Assembly (NCBI GenBank): GCA_022571365.1
Contig: JACZXZ010000009.1
Coordinates: forward strand, 1-50,844
From: Pseudomonadota bacterium
GTDB lineage: Bacteria; Pseudomonadota; Alphaproteobacteria; G022571365
Direction of reading: 5' to 3'
Length of the DNA: 50,844 nt
The first letter of the stretch is position 1. Each line of letters begins with the position of its first letter. The translations under genes were made by a program, and so were the position numbers. The notes under the pieces are model-generated. The model was not told where the DNA came from. It saw only the letters and a list, made by a program, of their open reading frames with translations, and made no database searches. Of this stretch, positions 21,568 through 32,521 are shown piece after piece.

Positions 21568-23439
21568 ATGTTTGTCATAGACCCCAACATTCAGATGTGG
21601 GTGACGCTGGCCATTATCGGCGCAGCGCTCGTCCTTTACGCGCTCGAGCGCACGCCGATCGAGGTGACGGCGCTCGGGGTGTTGGGCGTGCTCCTGGTCC
21701 TGTTCTACGTATTTCCGCTGCTCGGTCCGGACGGCGGCAACGTCCTGGACGCCCCGCGCCTGTTGGAAGGCTTCGCCAACCCGGCCCTGATCACGGTGCT
21801 GGCGCTGCTGGTGATCGGCCAGGGCCTGGTGCGCACCGGCGCGCTCGACCGTCTCGTGCGGCTCGTCTTTCACCTGGGTGGCGGCAGTCCGGTGCGGTCC
21901 ACTGTGCTCATCCTGATCGTCGCGCTCACGGTCAGCGCCTTTCTCAACAACATCCCCGTCGTGGTGATGTTCATTCCCGTCATGCAGGCGGTGGCGGAGC
22001 GCTTCGGTCGATCGCCTTCGAGCCTCATGATGCCGCTGAGCTTCGCCGCCATTCTCGGCGGCATGACCACGTTGATCGGATCGAGCACGAATCTCCTGGT
22101 CTCGAGCGAGCTGGTCGAGCTCGGGCGAGAGCCGTTCAGCTTCTTCTCCTTCACCACTCCGGGGCTGGTCATGGCGGGCGCGGGCCTCGCTTACGTCTTG
22201 CTGCTGGCGCCGCGGATCCTTCCCCATCGGGCCTCGTTCGCCGGCGCGCTCATCGGCGGCGGCCGGCAGTTCATCGCCCAGATCACGATTCCGGTGGGCT
22301 CCAAACTGGTCGGCGAAAAAGCCAGGATCGGCTTCTTCCCGAGCTTGAAGGACTTCACGATCCGGATGATCCAGCGGCGCGAGCACGCCTTCCTGCCGCC
22401 ATTCGAGGATTTCACCCTCCGTGTCGGTGACATCGTGATCGTGGCGGCGACCCGCCAAGCGTTGACGGACGCGATCTCCCGCGGCCTCGGGGTGCTGATA
22501 CCGGACCTGCGCGACGGCAGCGACCCGATCGCGCCGGACAGCGAGACCCGGAGCGGTGGCCGGGGGAGAAAACGCACCCGTGACCAGGTTCTGGCCGAGG
22601 TCATGGTGGCGCCGGGCTCGCGCATGATCGGGCAGAACCTGGAGCAGATCGGCTTCCGCCAACAGTTTCACTGCATCGTCCTGGGCATCCAGCGGCGCGC
22701 GCGCATGATCCGGGCCCGGCTGACGGAGATTCCCCTGGCGGCGGGCGATGTCCTATTGATCCAAGGCCGGCGGGACGACGTCGTCGCCCTCAGGGCCAAC
22801 CGCGATGTGGTGCTGATGGAATGGTCGGCGAGCGATCTGCCCACGCCGCATTACGCGCGCCGGGCGGGTCTCATCTTCCTTACCGTCGCGGCGCTGGCCG
22901 CCGGCGGGCTGATGCCGATCGTCGTCGCCGCCGTCGCCGGCGCCGCGGGTATGATCGCCGCAGGCGTGCTGAACATACGCCAGGCCGCCGCCGCCATCGA
23001 CCGAACCATCATCATGACCATCGCTACGGCCTTGGCGCTCGGCGCGGCGCTGCAGGAGACCGGCGGCGCCGTGTTCATCGCCAACAACCTGCTCGGCGCC
23101 CTCAGCGACCTGGGCCCGGCCATAGTGCTGTCGGCCTTCTTCCTGATGGTGGCGGTGCTGTCCAACGCTCTCAGCACCAAGACCTCGGCTGTCCTGTTCA
23201 CCCCGATTGCGGTCAGCGTGGCCGGAGGGCTCGGAGTCGAGCCCACGGCCTTTGCGGTCGCCGTCGTGTTCGCCTCCAACTGCTCCTTCGCCTCGCCGAT
23301 CGGCTACCAGACGAACCTTCTGGTCATGGGACCCGGCCATTACCGCTTCATCGATTTCGTTCGTGCCGGCTCGCCCCTGCTGATCGTGATCTGGATCGCG
23401 TTCTCCCTGTTCGCGCCATGGTATTACGGCTTGTCCTGA
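21568..23439 (+). CDS. SLC13-family permease with two RCK_C domains
   Basis: 623 residues. A membrane transporter of the divalent anion:sodium symporter superfamily; proteins with this layout include sulfate transporters. About five to six helices (residues 10-235), including the family motif SAFLNNIPVVVMFIPVM and GSSTNLLVSSELV, are followed by two cytosolic TrkA_C/RCK_C domains (about 245-320, KLVGEKARIGFF; about 345-425, RMIGQNLEQIGF). A second helical half contains LSNALSTKTSAVLFTPIA and NCSFASPIGYQTNLLV. Substrate cannot be read from sequence; sulfate or a dicarboxylate is possible. It stands alone between the dehydratase and serC. Confidence 0.85.
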   Translation: MFVIDPNIQMWVTLAIIGAALVLYALERTPIEVTALGVLGVLLVLFYVFPLLGPDGGNVLDAPRLLEGFANPALITVLALLVIGQGLVRTGALDRLVRLVFHLGGGSPVRSTVLILIVALTVSAFLNNIPVVVMFIPVMQAVAERFGRSPSSLMMPLSFAAILGGMTTLIGSSTNLLVSSELVELGREPFSFFSFTTPGLVMAGAGLAYVLLLAPRILPHRASFAGALIGGGRQFIAQITIPVGSKLVGEKARIGFFPSLKDFTIRMIQRREHAFLPPFEDFTLRVGDIVIVAATRQALTDAISRGLGVLIPDLRDGSDPIAPDSETRSGGRGRKRTRDQVLAEVMVAPGSRMIGQNLEQIGFRQQFHCIVLGIQRRARMIRARLTEIPLAAGDVLLIQGRRDDVVALRANRDVVLMEWSASDLPTPHYARRAGLIFLTVAALAAGGLMPIVVAAVAGAAGMIAAGVLNIRQAAAAIDRTIIMTIATALALGAALQETGGAVFIANNLLGALSDLGPAIVLSAFFLMVAVLSNALSTKTSAVLFTPIAVSVAGGLGVEPTAFAVAVVFASNCSFASPIGYQTNLLVMGPGHYRFIDFVRAGSPLLIVIWIAFSLFAPWYYGLS

Positions 23440-23616
23440 GGACGGCGTTCGCGGCGACGCGGCGCGGTCTTCTGACGCCGGCATAGGCGGAGGCGGCGCG
23501 CCGAACATCGTCGCCTTGCCCGACATTGACCGGTGGCGCCACCAGACCTACACTCCGCGCCGCGCCTGGCCTTTGGGCCGACTGCAAACATCCTCGAACG
23601 CGAAGGAATCGGCGTC

Positions 23617-24780
23617 ATGAAGCCTGAGGTCCGGCCTCGGCGGCCTCATTTTTCCTCCGGTCCCTGCGCCAAGCGGCCCGGCTGGTCGCTGGCCGCGCTC
23701 GCCGGGGCCTGCCTCGGCCGCTCGCACCGGTCCGAGGCCGGCAAGGCCAAGCTCGCCGAGGTGATCGAGCGGAGCCGCGCGCTTCTCGGCCTGCCCGCCG
23801 CGTGGCGCCTGGGCATCGTGCCCGCCTCGGATACCGGGGCGGTCGAGGCGGCGCTGTGGTCGCTCTTAGGCCCCCGCGGCGTGGACATGCTGGCCTGGGA
23901 GAATTTCGGCAAGGGCTGGGTCGCCGACGTGGTAGGCCAACTCAAGCTCGCGGACGTGCGCGTGTTCGAGGCGGACTACGGCAGGCTTCCAGACCTCAGC
24001 CAGGTCGATCCCGGGCGTGATGTGGTGTTCACCTGGAACGGCACGAGCTCGGGCGTCAGGGTGCCCGACGGGGCGTGGATCAGCCCCGACCGGGAGGGCC
24101 TTACCATCTGCGATGCCACCTCGGCGGTGTTCGCCATGGCGCTCCCGTGGGAGCGGCTCGACGTGGTCACCTGGTCGTGGCAGAAGGTGCTGGGCGGCGA
24201 GGCGCAGCACGGCATGCTCGCCTTGAGCCCGCGCGCCGTCGAGCGTCTTGAAAGCCACACCCCGCCCTGGCCCCTGCCCAAGATCTTCCAGCTCACCAAG
24301 GACGGCAGGCTCGACGGAGGGATCTTCCTGGGCGGAACCATCAACACCCCGTCCATGCTGTGCGTCGAGGACGCCCTCGACGGCCTCAAGTGGGGCCAAG
24401 AGATCGGCGGCCTGGAGGCGCTCATCGCCCGCTCGGAAAGCAACCTCGAAGCCGTCGCCCGATGGGTCGGGGACACGCCATGGGTCGACTTCCTGGCCGA
24501 GGATCCGGCCACCCGGTCGTGCACCTCCGTTTGTCTCAAGCTGGCCGACCCGTGGTTCCAGGCGCTCACCTCCGACCGGCAGGCGGCCACCACCAGAGGG
24601 ATCGCGGCGCGGCTCGAGGCCGAGGGTGTCGCCTATGACATCAACGCCCACCGCGAGGCGCCGCCGGGCCTGCGCTTGTGGGCCGGCGCCACGGTCGAGC
24701 GGGCCGATCTCGAAGCCCTGTTTCCGTGGCTTGACTGGGCCTATGCCGAGGCCCGGGAAGATCCGGCCGCCAGGGTCTGA
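23617..24780 (+). CDS. serC: Phosphoserine aminotransferase
   Basis: 387 residues from ATG 23617. PLP enzyme making phosphoserine from 3-phosphohydroxypyruvate and glutamate. It is the alphaproteobacterial form: [15 protein letters not shown] at the N-terminus, [18 protein letters not shown], and the PLP lysine in [16 protein letters not shown]. The next gene should be serA, of which only a 3' stub remains, so this window does not supply the preceding step of serine synthesis. Confidence 0.93.
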   Translation: MKPEVRPRRPHFSSGPCAKRPGWSLAALAGACLGRSHRSEAGKAKLAEVIERSRALLGLPAAWRLGIVPASDTGAVEAALWSLLGPRGVDMLAWENFGKGWVADVVGQLKLADVRVFEADYGRLPDLSQVDPGRDVVFTWNGTSSGVRVPDGAWISPDREGLTICDATSAVFAMALPWERLDVVTWSWQKVLGGEAQHGMLALSPRAVERLESHTPPWPLPKIFQLTKDGRLDGGIFLGGTINTPSMLCVEDALDGLKWGQEIGGLEALIARSESNLEAVARWVGDTPWVDFLAEDPATRSCTSVCLKLADPWFQALTSDRQAATTRGIAARLEAEGVAYDINAHREAPPGLRLWAGATVERADLEALFPWLDWAYAEAREDPAARV

Positions 24781-24783
24781 AGA

Positions 24784-24900
24784 CAGCCACGGCCCGCGCC
24801 ATCGCCCTTATCGCGGTCGACCGGCCCTTGACCGCTGCAAATCCTCCGCCAGGTGCGGGCGCTGCCCCTCGTGCTCCAGGCCAAGGCCCTGACCTTCTAG
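24784..24900 (+). pseudogene. serA: 3' remnant of serA (phosphoglycerate dehydrogenase), frameshifted
   Basis: Directly after serC, one frame reads ATARAIALIAVDRPLTAA and, after a +1 shift at an AAA run (24838-24841), the next frame reads LRQVRALPLVLQAKALTF followed by TAG at 24898. Together these match the end of the ACT domain of alphaproteobacterial SerA. About 490 upstream codons, including the NAD and substrate domains, are absent. serC-serA is the usual order, so this looks like a large deletion leaving a broken tail. Removing a single A would restore one frame. Confidence 0.65.
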
Positions 24901-25028
24901 GATCTTCTAGGACCTTCTAGGCGCGGGGACGCGCGCCCAAGGCTTGGCCGCGGATTTCCATTTGTCACCTTGGAGCAAACCGGGTAGTAAACCGGGTAGT
25001 AAGCGGGGCTGGCTAGAGCCTGTTTGAG
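24892..25028. repeat. Short tandem repeats and a solo TIR-like word between serA stub and hisZ
   Basis: Three tandem 10-base copies of CTTCTAGGAT-like sequence lie at 24892-24921 and two tandem 12-base copies of AACCGGGTAGTA at about 24978-25001. The word AGAGCCTGTTTGAG (25015-25028) equals the first 14 bases of the terminal inverted repeat of the element at 46983-47257. The rest of the gap up to 25108 shows nothing recognisable. Confidence 0.6.
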
Positions 25029-25108
25029 GCCCGGCGCCCAACCCTGGGGGACCCCGCCGCACCCCGGAGGCGCCGGATACGGCACGAAATGGAGCAACGG
25101 GAAAACCC

Positions 25109-26251
25109 ATGACCAGGAGCTTGAATAAGGCCCTGTTACCGGCGGGCCTGCGCGACGTGCTGCCGCCCAACGCCAGCCACGAGGCCGCCGTTGTCGACCG
25201 GCTGCTCGCCGGCTTCGCCTCCCATGGCTACGGGCGGGTCAAGCCGCCGCTCATTGAGTTCGAGGAAAGCCTGCTGAGCGGCGCCGGCGCGGCGACGGCC
25301 AGCCAGACCTTCCGGCTCATGGACCCGGTGTCCCAGCGCATGATGGGCCTGCGCGCCGACATAACGGTTCAGGTCGCCCGGATCGCAACGACGCGCCTTA
25401 AAGGGGCGCCGCGGCCGTTGCGGCTCAGCTATGCCGGCGAGGTGCTGCGGGTCAGCGGCAGCCAATTGAGACCCGAACGGCAGTTCGGCCAGGTGGGCAT
25501 CGAGCTCATCGGGCCGGCCGTGCCCGCCGCCGACGCCGAGGCTGTGCTGCTTGCCGCCGAGGCCCTTTCGGCGGTGGGGATCGAGAGTCTTTCGATCGAC
25601 CTCAACGCGCCGAGCCTGGTGCCCGCCCTGTGCGCGGAGCTGAAGCTGGGAGCGGAGGCCGCCGAGGACCTGCGCATGGCCCTCGACCGTAAGGACGCCG
25701 CCCAGGTGGCGGCGGCCGGCGGCGACACCGCGCGGCTGTTGGGCGCCCTGCTGGCCACCGCCGGGCCGGCCCGGCGCAGCCTGGAGGCGCTGGACAAACT
25801 CGACCTGCCTGAGAAGGCGGCGGCCGAGGCCGGATGCCTGGCCCGGGTGGTGGACTTGGTGCTCGCGGCGGCGCCGGAGCTCAAGCTCACCATCGACCCG
25901 GTCGAGAGCCGCGGCTTCGAATACCACACCGGCGTCGGCTTCACCCTGTTCGCGCTCGGGGTGCGCGGCGAGCTTGGGCGCGGCGGCCGCTACCGGACGG
26001 ACGGCCAGGGCGAGCCCGCGACCGGCTTCACCCTGTTCATGGATACGGTGATGCGGGCGCTGCCCGAGCCCGAGCCCGGCCGCGCCCTGTTCCTTCCCTG
26101 GGGCACGCCGGCCGACGATGGCCGCCGGCTCAGGGCCGAGGGCTGGGTCACGGTAAGCGGGCTCGAAGAGGCGGGCGATCCGAGCGCCGAGGCGCGCCGC
26201 ATCGGCTGCACACATGCCTATATCGCGGGCGCCATCACCCCCGTAGAATAG
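25109..26251 (+). CDS. hisZ: ATP phosphoribosyltransferase regulatory subunit HisZ
   Basis: 380 residues. A HisRS-like paralogue without aminoacylation activity that activates the short-form HisG for histidine synthesis. It has the class II synthetase fold: LLPAGLRDVLPPNASHEA, motif 2-like PLRLSYAGEVLRVSGSQ and ERQFGQVGIELIG, and a late motif GRGGRYRTDGQGEPATGFTLFMD. Its place in front of purA is typical for alphaproteobacteria. No hisG is in the window. Confidence 0.9.
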   Translation: MTRSLNKALLPAGLRDVLPPNASHEAAVVDRLLAGFASHGYGRVKPPLIEFEESLLSGAGAATASQTFRLMDPVSQRMMGLRADITVQVARIATTRLKGAPRPLRLSYAGEVLRVSGSQLRPERQFGQVGIELIGPAVPAADAEAVLLAAEALSAVGIESLSIDLNAPSLVPALCAELKLGAEAAEDLRMALDRKDAAQVAAAGGDTARLLGALLATAGPARRSLEALDKLDLPEKAAAEAGCLARVVDLVLAAAPELKLTIDPVESRGFEYHTGVGFTLFALGVRGELGRGGRYRTDGQGEPATGFTLFMDTVMRALPEPEPGRALFLPWGTPADDGRRLRAEGWVTVSGLEEAGDPSAEARRIGCTHAYIAGAITPVE

Positions 26252-26272
26252 CGCTTCAGGAGGCCGCGCAGC

Positions 26273-27565
<1,293 letters not shown>

Positions 27566-27656
27566 GACCTGTCTCAAAAGGCGAAGGGGGCCGCAAGGCA
27601 AAGCCCTGCCGATGGCACGGCGCCCCGGAGTCTCGGCCGGGCCGTGCGATCACCCC

Positions 27657-28523
27657 TCAGGGCCAGGCGGCGAGCGGCGGCAGGGACATGAAAACCGCCT
27701 CGACGTCGCCGCCGGTCATGAGACCGAACTTGGTGCCGCGGTCGTAGAGCAGGTTGAACTCGACGTAACGGCCGCGCTTGACGAGCTGATGCTGGCGCTG
27801 GGCTTCGGTCCACGGCCGGTCCATGTGGCGCCGGACCAGCTTCGGGTAGACTTCGAGCAAGGCGCGCCCGACGTCCTGGACGAAGGCGAAGTCGCGTTCC
27901 CAGTCGCCGCTCGTCAAATCATCGAAGAAGATGCCGCCGACACCCCTGGGCTCGCCCCGGTGGCGGAGATAGAAATACTCGTCGCACCATTTCTTGAAGC
28001 GCGGGTAATAGTCCGGGTCGTGGGCGTCACAGGCGGCTTTCAGGGCCTCATGGAAGTCGCGGGTGTCGTCCTCGTCCGCGAAGGTGGGCGTCAGGTCCAT
28101 CCCCCCGCCGAACCAGGCGGTGGTGGTGGTGATGTGGCGCGTGTTCATATGCACCGCCGGCACCAGGGGCGAGCGCGGATGGGCGACGAGCGAGATGCCG
28201 CCCGCCCAGAATCGCGGGTCTTCGGCGGTGCCGGGGATGTCACCGCGGAACTCCTCCTTGAGCTCGCCGAAGACGGTCGACACGTTGACGCCCACCTTTT
28301 CGAACACGCGGCCGTACATGATCGACATGACCCCGCCGCCGCCGCTCCCGCCACCTTCGCCCCGACGCTCCCAGCTCTTGCGCTCGAACCGGCCCGGCGG
28401 CCGGTCCGATCCGGGGCCGGTGAGCGCATCCTCCAGCGCCTCGAAGGCGGCTGAAACCTGGTCTCTCAGCGCCTCGAACCACTGGGCCGCCCGCGTCTTC
28501 TGGGCCTCGGTGGGCACGGTCAT
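27657..28523 (-). CDS. hemF: Oxygen-dependent coproporphyrinogen III oxidase
   Basis: 288 residues. Decarboxylates coproporphyrinogen III to protoporphyrinogen IX using oxygen, in haem synthesis. Family blocks: [52 protein letters not shown] and the C-terminal [19 protein letters not shown]. The start codon overlaps the trmL stop by 4 bases. Use of the oxygen-dependent enzyme fits an organism that respires oxygen at least part of the time. Confidence 0.95.
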   Translation of the reverse strand: MTVPTEAQKTRAAQWFEALRDQVSAAFEALEDALTGPGSDRPPGRFERKSWERRGEGGGSGGGGVMSIMYGRVFEKVGVNVSTVFGELKEEFRGDIPGTAEDPRFWAGGISLVAHPRSPLVPAVHMNTRHITTTTAWFGGGMDLTPTFADEDDTRDFHEALKAACDAHDPDYYPRFKKWCDEYFYLRHRGEPRGVGGIFFDDLTSGDWERDFAFVQDVGRALLEVYPKLVRRHMDRPWTEAQRQHQLVKRGRYVEFNLLYDRGTKFGLMTGGDVEAVFMSLPPLAAWP

Positions 28524-28993
28524 CTTGTCTCTTCCGGAAACCCTTCGGTCTGTCTCAAGGCCTCACCCAACACCATGGCGGCGGCGAGCGCAACATTGAG
28601 CGAGCGCAAGCCCGAGGCCATCGGCACCCGGACGCGGGCATCGGCGGCGTCGTGGACCTCCTGGGGCACGCCGGCCGACTCGCGGCCGATCAGGAGCACG
28701 TCATCGGCACGGAAGGCGAAGTCGGTATAGGCGAGGCGGGCGCGGGTGGTGAGCAGCACCAGCCGTCGCTTGCGCCCGGAGCGCCGGCGCCCGGCCTCGA
28801 ACGCCTGCCACGAGCGGTGGCGGGTGAGCTCGACGGCGTCGAGATAATCCAGGCCGGCGCGCTTCAGGCGCCGATCCGAAAGAATGAAGCCCAAAGGCTC
28901 GATGATGTCGACGCCAACCCTTAAGCACGCCGCGAGCCTCAAGATCGCGCCGGTATTCTGGGGGATGTCGGGCTCGAATAGCGCAAGGCGCAT
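28520..28993 (-). CDS. trmL: tRNA (cytidine(34)-2'-O)-methyltransferase TrmL
   Basis: 157 residues. SPOUT-class knotted methyltransferase acting on the wobble base of tRNA-Leu isoacceptors. Family start [20 protein letters not shown], the middle [19 protein letters not shown], and SAM-binding knot motifs [19 protein letters not shown] and [20 protein letters not shown]. Transcribed with hemF and divergent from petABC, a common alphaproteobacterial order. Confidence 0.94.
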   Translation of the reverse strand: MRLALFEPDIPQNTGAILRLAACLRVGVDIIEPLGFILSDRRLKRAGLDYLDAVELTRHRSWQAFEAGRRRSGRKRRLVLLTTRARLAYTDFAFRADDVLLIGRESAGVPQEVHDAADARVRVPMASGLRSLNVALAAAMVLGEALRQTEGFPEETR

Positions 28994-29021
28994 GGCGTGA
29001 CGTCCGATTCCTTATCCGTCT

Positions 29022-29050
29022 TTGCACGTGAGCCTGTTTTCGATTATACC
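29022..29050 (+). promoter_or_regulatory. Candidate sigma-70 promoter for petABC
   Basis: TTGCAC (29022-29027) and TATACC (29045-29050) are separated by exactly 17 bases, 70-90 bases upstream of the Rieske gene, in the divergent gap with trmL. A good match in a position expected for the bc1 operon promoter. Confidence 0.5.
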
Positions 29051-29139
29051 CGTGACGGCCGCCCTGGATACGGCCGGGTCCGAGCCGGGGCGGTTGTTTG
29101 TCGCGGGCCGGATCGGGGATGATCGATTGGCTATGGACG

Positions 29140-29688
29140 ATGACGGATAAGTCTCAACCCGTGGATCACGGCAAGGGGGAAACCCGGCGCGACTTCCTCT
29201 ATGTCGCGACCGCCACCTTCGGCACGCTGGGCGCGGCGTTCGCGGCCTGGCCGTTGATCGACGTGATGAATCCGTCCGCCGAAGTTCGCGCGCTGTCGTC
29301 GACCGAGGTCGATCTCGCGCCGATCGCCGAAGGCCAGCGCATCACCATCAAATGGCGCGGCAGGCCGGTATTCATAGACCGCCGCACGCCCGAGCGGATC
29401 CGCGCCGCGGAATCCGTCGACCTCGACGCGTTGATCGACCCGCAGCCGGACAGCGCGCGAACCCAACGGCCCGAGTGGCTGGTCGTGGTCGGCGTGTGCA
29501 CCCATCTTGGCTGCATCCCGCTCGGCCAGAAGGCGACTGATCCCTGGGGCGAATACGGCGGCTGGTTCTGCCCCTGCCACGGCTCCCATTACGACACCTC
29601 GGGCCGCATTCGCAAGGGGCCGGCGCCGAAAAACCTCGAGGTGCCGCCCTATGAGTTCCTGGACGACTCGACGGTCCTGATCGGCTAG
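29140..29688 (+). CDS. petA: Ubiquinol-cytochrome c reductase Rieske iron-sulfur subunit
   Basis: 182 residues from ATG 29140; an in-frame ATG at 29119 would add 7 residues. It carries the [2Fe-2S] centre of the bc1 complex. The N-terminal Tat-like anchor ([20 protein letters not shown]) is followed by the hinge and Rieske fold with CTHLGCIP and CPCHGSHYD, giving the Cys and His ligands and disulfide Cys. First gene of petABC, 12 bases before petB. Confidence 0.94.
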   Translation: MTDKSQPVDHGKGETRRDFLYVATATFGTLGAAFAAWPLIDVMNPSAEVRALSSTEVDLAPIAEGQRITIKWRGRPVFIDRRTPERIRAAESVDLDALIDPQPDSARTQRPEWLVVVGVCTHLGCIPLGQKATDPWGEYGGWFCPCHGSHYDTSGRIRKGPAPKNLEVPPYEFLDDSTVLIG

Positions 29689-29700
29689 GACGGATCGGCC

Positions 29701-30981
29701 ATGAGCGAGCGCACATGGAACAACCGGCTGATCAAGTGGGTCGATGACCGGCTGCCGGTCTTTACCATCCTCAAAAACGAGCTGATCGACTATCCGACGC
29801 CGAAGAACCTGAGCTACTGGTGGAACTTCGGCTCGCTGGCCGGCGTCATGCTGGTGATCATGACCGTCACCGGCATCTTCCTCGCCATGCACTACACGCC
29901 GCACGTGGATCTCGCCTTCGTGAGCGTCGAGCGGATCATGCGCGACGTCAATTACGGCTGGCTGCTCCGCTATATCCACCTGAACGGCGGCTCGGCGTTC
30001 TTCCTGGTCGTCTACATCCACCTGTTCCGCGGCCTTTACTACGGCTCGTACAAGAGCCCGCGCGAGGTGCTGTGGTGGCTCGGCCTCATCATCCTGATCC
30101 TGATGATGGCCACCGCGTTCATGGGCTACGTGCTGCCCTGGGGCCAGATGAGCTTCTGGGCCGCGACCGTCATCACCAGCCTGTTCACCGCCATCCCCTT
30201 TGTCGGCGAGACCATCACCACCTGGCTGTGGGGCGGTTTCACGGTGGGCAACCCGACCTTGAATCGCTTCTACTCGCTGCACTACCTGTTGCCGTTCGTG
30301 ATTTTCGCCGTGGTCTTCCTGCATATGCTGGCGCTCCACACGAGCAAGTCCAACAACCCGCTGGGCATCGACGTGAAGGGCCCCCAGGACACCCTCCCCT
30401 TCCACCCCTACTACACGGTGAAGGACCTGCTCGGCCTGGGCGTCCTCCTGGCCATCCTCATGGGGTTCGTGTTCTTCGCCCCGAACTTCTTCGGCGAGCC
30501 GGAAAACTACATCCCCGCGGATCCGTTCCTGACCCCGGCCCATATCGTGCCCGAATGGTACTTCCTGCCGTTCTACGCGATCCTGCGCGCGGTGCCGGAC
30601 ATCTGGTTCATTCCGGCGAAGCTGGCCGGCCTGATGGCCATGGCCGCCTCGCTCCTGATCCTGTTCGCGCTGCCCTGGCTCGACACCTCGAAGGTCCGGA
30701 GCGCCCGCTTCCGCCCGATCTACAAGCAGGTGTTCTGGATCCTGGTCGTTGACTGCATCGTGCTCGGCTGGGCCGGCGCCAACCCGCCGGAGGGGATCTA
30801 CCTGATCGTGGGCCGCATCGCCACGGCCTACTACTTCTTCCACTTTCTGATCCTCATGCCGCTCCTGGGATTCATGGAGCGGCCCCACCCGCTGCCGGAA
30901 AGCATCAGCGAGCCGGTCGTGAAGGGCGCCGGCGCCGTCGCAGGCGGGGCGGCGGCCGAACCGATGGAGAAGGCCCGATAG
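29701..30981 (+). CDS. petB: Cytochrome b of the bc1 complex
   Basis: 426 residues. Membrane core with two b haems and the Qo and Qi sites. Eight helices can be traced. Haem histidines lie in the second helix ([20 protein letters not shown]) and the fourth ([15 protein letters not shown]). The Qo motif is [13 protein letters not shown]. The C-terminal tail after the last helix (about 390-426) is Ala/Gly-rich and unconserved. Three bases separate its stop from the inferred petC start. Confidence 0.95.
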   Translation: MSERTWNNRLIKWVDDRLPVFTILKNELIDYPTPKNLSYWWNFGSLAGVMLVIMTVTGIFLAMHYTPHVDLAFVSVERIMRDVNYGWLLRYIHLNGGSAFFLVVYIHLFRGLYYGSYKSPREVLWWLGLIILILMMATAFMGYVLPWGQMSFWAATVITSLFTAIPFVGETITTWLWGGFTVGNPTLNRFYSLHYLLPFVIFAVVFLHMLALHTSKSNNPLGIDVKGPQDTLPFHPYYTVKDLLGLGVLLAILMGFVFFAPNFFGEPENYIPADPFLTPAHIVPEWYFLPFYAILRAVPDIWFIPAKLAGLMAMAASLLILFALPWLDTSKVRSARFRPIYKQVFWILVVDCIVLGWAGANPPEGIYLIVGRIATAYYFFHFLILMPLLGFMERPHPLPESISEPVVKGAGAVAGGAAAEPMEKAR

Positions 30982-30983
30982 CG

Positions 30984-31739
30984 CTGAAAGCCTTCCTTGC
31001 CGTCACGGCTTTTGCTTTAAGCCTTGCCCCCGGCGCGACCGGCCGGGCGGCGGAGACGCCGCCCGCCCGGGAGTGGACGTTCCAGGGCATCTTCGGCACC
31101 TTCGACCGGGCCGCGGCCCAGCGCGGCCTGCAGGTCTACCGCGAGGGGTGCGCGGCCTGCCACTCGCTCGATCTCTTGTACTACCGCAACCTCGAGGCCC
31201 TCGGTTACGGGGAAGAGGAGATCCAGGCGATCGCGGCCGAGCACGAGGTCACCGACGGCCCGGACGAGGAAGGCGAGATGTTCGAGCGCCCGGCCCGGCC
31301 CTCGGACCGCTTCGTCGCGCCCTTCCCCAACCCCCAGGCCGCCCGCGCCGCCAACAACGGGGCGCTGCCGCCGGACCTCTCGCTCATCACCAAGGCCCGC
31401 GCCGGCGGCCCCGACTACCTCTTCGCCCTGCTCACCGGTTATCAGGAGGAGCCGCCCGAGGGGGTCGAATTCGTGGAAGGCATGTACTACAACGAATACT
31501 TCCCGGGCCGGCAGATCGCCATGCCGCCGCCGCTGTTCGACGACGCGGTCGAGTACGCCGACGGCACCCCGGCCACGGTCGAGCAGATGGCCCGTGACGT
31601 GGTGACCTTTCTCTCGTGGGCGGCCGAGCCCGAGATGGAGGAACGCAAGCGCCTCGGCATCAAGGTGATCCTGTTCCTGGTCGTGCTGACCGGCCTGTTC
31701 TACGCGGTCAAGCGCAAGGTCTGGTCGGACGTCCACTAG
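30984..31739 (+). CDS. petC: Cytochrome c1, with a non-AUG start
   Basis: About 251 residues. c-type haem subunit that passes electrons to cytochrome c. The haem motif is CAACH in VYREGCAACHSLDLLYYRN; the axial Met region is PGRQIAMPPPLFDD, and a C-terminal anchor helix (IKVILFLVVLTGLFYAVK) ends the protein. No ATG, GTG or TTG lies upstream of the haem motif in this frame. The best start is CTG 30984 (signal peptide KAFLAVTAFALSLAPGATG), with GGAGAAGG 10 bases before it; ATA 30978 overlapping the petB stop is the alternative. A start at TTG 31176 would remove the haem site. Confidence 0.9.
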   Translation: MKAFLAVTAFALSLAPGATGRAAETPPAREWTFQGIFGTFDRAAAQRGLQVYREGCAACHSLDLLYYRNLEALGYGEEEIQAIAAEHEVTDGPDEEGEMFERPARPSDRFVAPFPNPQAARAANNGALPPDLSLITKARAGGPDYLFALLTGYQEEPPEGVEFVEGMYYNEYFPGRQIAMPPPLFDDAVEYADGTPATVEQMARDVVTFLSWAAEPEMEERKRLGIKVILFLVVLTGLFYAVKRKVWSDVH

Positions 31740-31851
31740 ACCACGTCCCGCGATGGCCGTGACCGGGGCCGCGCTGTTCCGCGGCTGAGTCGCTTGACGA
31801 TTGTTCCCGTCGGCCAGTTGGCAGTCTTACTCCGACACCCGAAGCATAGGG

Positions 31852-32298
31852 TCAGGCGGCGTTCCGGACCTCCACGACCAGCCGCTTGCCGAGCGCGACA
31901 AGGGCGGCGTCGATCTGCCCAATGTGCGACCGGTGGTCCAAATCGAGCAGGCGGCGCACGGCACCCTCGCTGACGCCCAAACGCTCGCCCAGCGCCACGC
32001 GGGTGATCCCCGCGTCCCGCATCGCTTGGTAAAGCGCAAGCTTTGCCGACACCAGTGGCGGCAGCGCGACCACCGGCTGTCCGCGCTTCGGGCGTGAGGG
32101 CCTCGGGATGTCACGCCGGTCGTTGATATAGCCGCCGAGGGCGGCGATGAGGCAGTCAAGCGCCTCTGCCAGGGCCTCCGCCTCCGTCTCGCCGTCCGTC
32201 AGGGCTTCCGGAACGCCGGGGAACGTCACGAGGATGCTTCCATCGTCTTGCAGGGAGAGATTTACCGGATAGGCAAGTTCCATGCTTGACCCTCGCAT
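31852..32298 (-). CDS. hicB: HicB-family antitoxin
   Basis: 148 residues (143 if ATG 32283 is used). Antitoxin of a HicAB pair. The N-terminal half is the partial RNase-H-like HicB fold (ILVTFPGVPEALTDGETEAEAL). The C-terminal half is a helix-turn-helix (ALGERLGVSEGAVRRLLDL) expected to bind the operators upstream of hicA. Its first base is the last base of the hicA stop, so the two are coupled. Confidence 0.88.
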   Translation of the reverse strand: MRGSSMELAYPVNLSLQDDGSILVTFPGVPEALTDGETEAEALAEALDCLIAALGGYINDRRDIPRPSRPKRGQPVVALPPLVSAKLALYQAMRDAGITRVALGERLGVSEGAVRRLLDLDHRSHIGQIDAALVALGKRLVVEVRNAA

Positions 32299-32513
32299 TA
32301 GGAGATGTCTTCGAGCGTAAGCCCAATTTGATCCAGCATGGCGTGGAGTAATCCCTTCTTGATCTCTTTCCTACGGTCCTTCACGGTCGTGTAGCGATCG
32401 CCGTAGTAAAGGCGCCCGTGGCTTCCCTTGCCGGACCTCGGCTCGAAGCGGACCGAAACCCCGGTCTTGCGGCCGAGCTTCCTGATCCGCCTGATGAATT
32501 CCGCGCCGTTCAC
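32298..32513 (-). CDS. hicA: HicA-family toxin (mRNA interferase)
   Basis: 71 residues from GTG 32511-32513. A small double-stranded-RNA-binding-fold RNase that stops translation when free of HicB. The catalytic histidine is in RSGKGSHGRLYYGDRY, and the tail KKGLLHAMLDQIGLTLEDI is typical. The frame is open further upstream, but that would run through the operator palindromes. Toxin before antitoxin is the usual hicAB order. Confidence 0.86.
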   Translation of the reverse strand: MNGAEFIRRIRKLGRKTGVSVRFEPRSGKGSHGRLYYGDRYTTVKDRRKEIKKGLLHAMLDQIGLTLEDIS

Positions 32514-32521
32514 GACACAAT

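Noticed and set aside
27566-27656. GACCTGTCTCAAAAGG after purA as an IS end
   Set aside because: It resembles IS5-type termini in general, but no partner inverted repeat or transposase piece lies nearby and it does not match the 46983 element closely.
29029-29040. GAGCCTGTTT before petA as another end of the 46983 element
   Set aside because: Only ten bases match, and they fall in the spacer of a good promoter candidate; chance cannot be excluded.
29131-30888. A 585-codon antisense frame over petA/petB
   Set aside because: Low-complexity His/Gln/Asp/Glu-rich translation typical of shadow frames; the sense strand is unambiguous bc1 complex.
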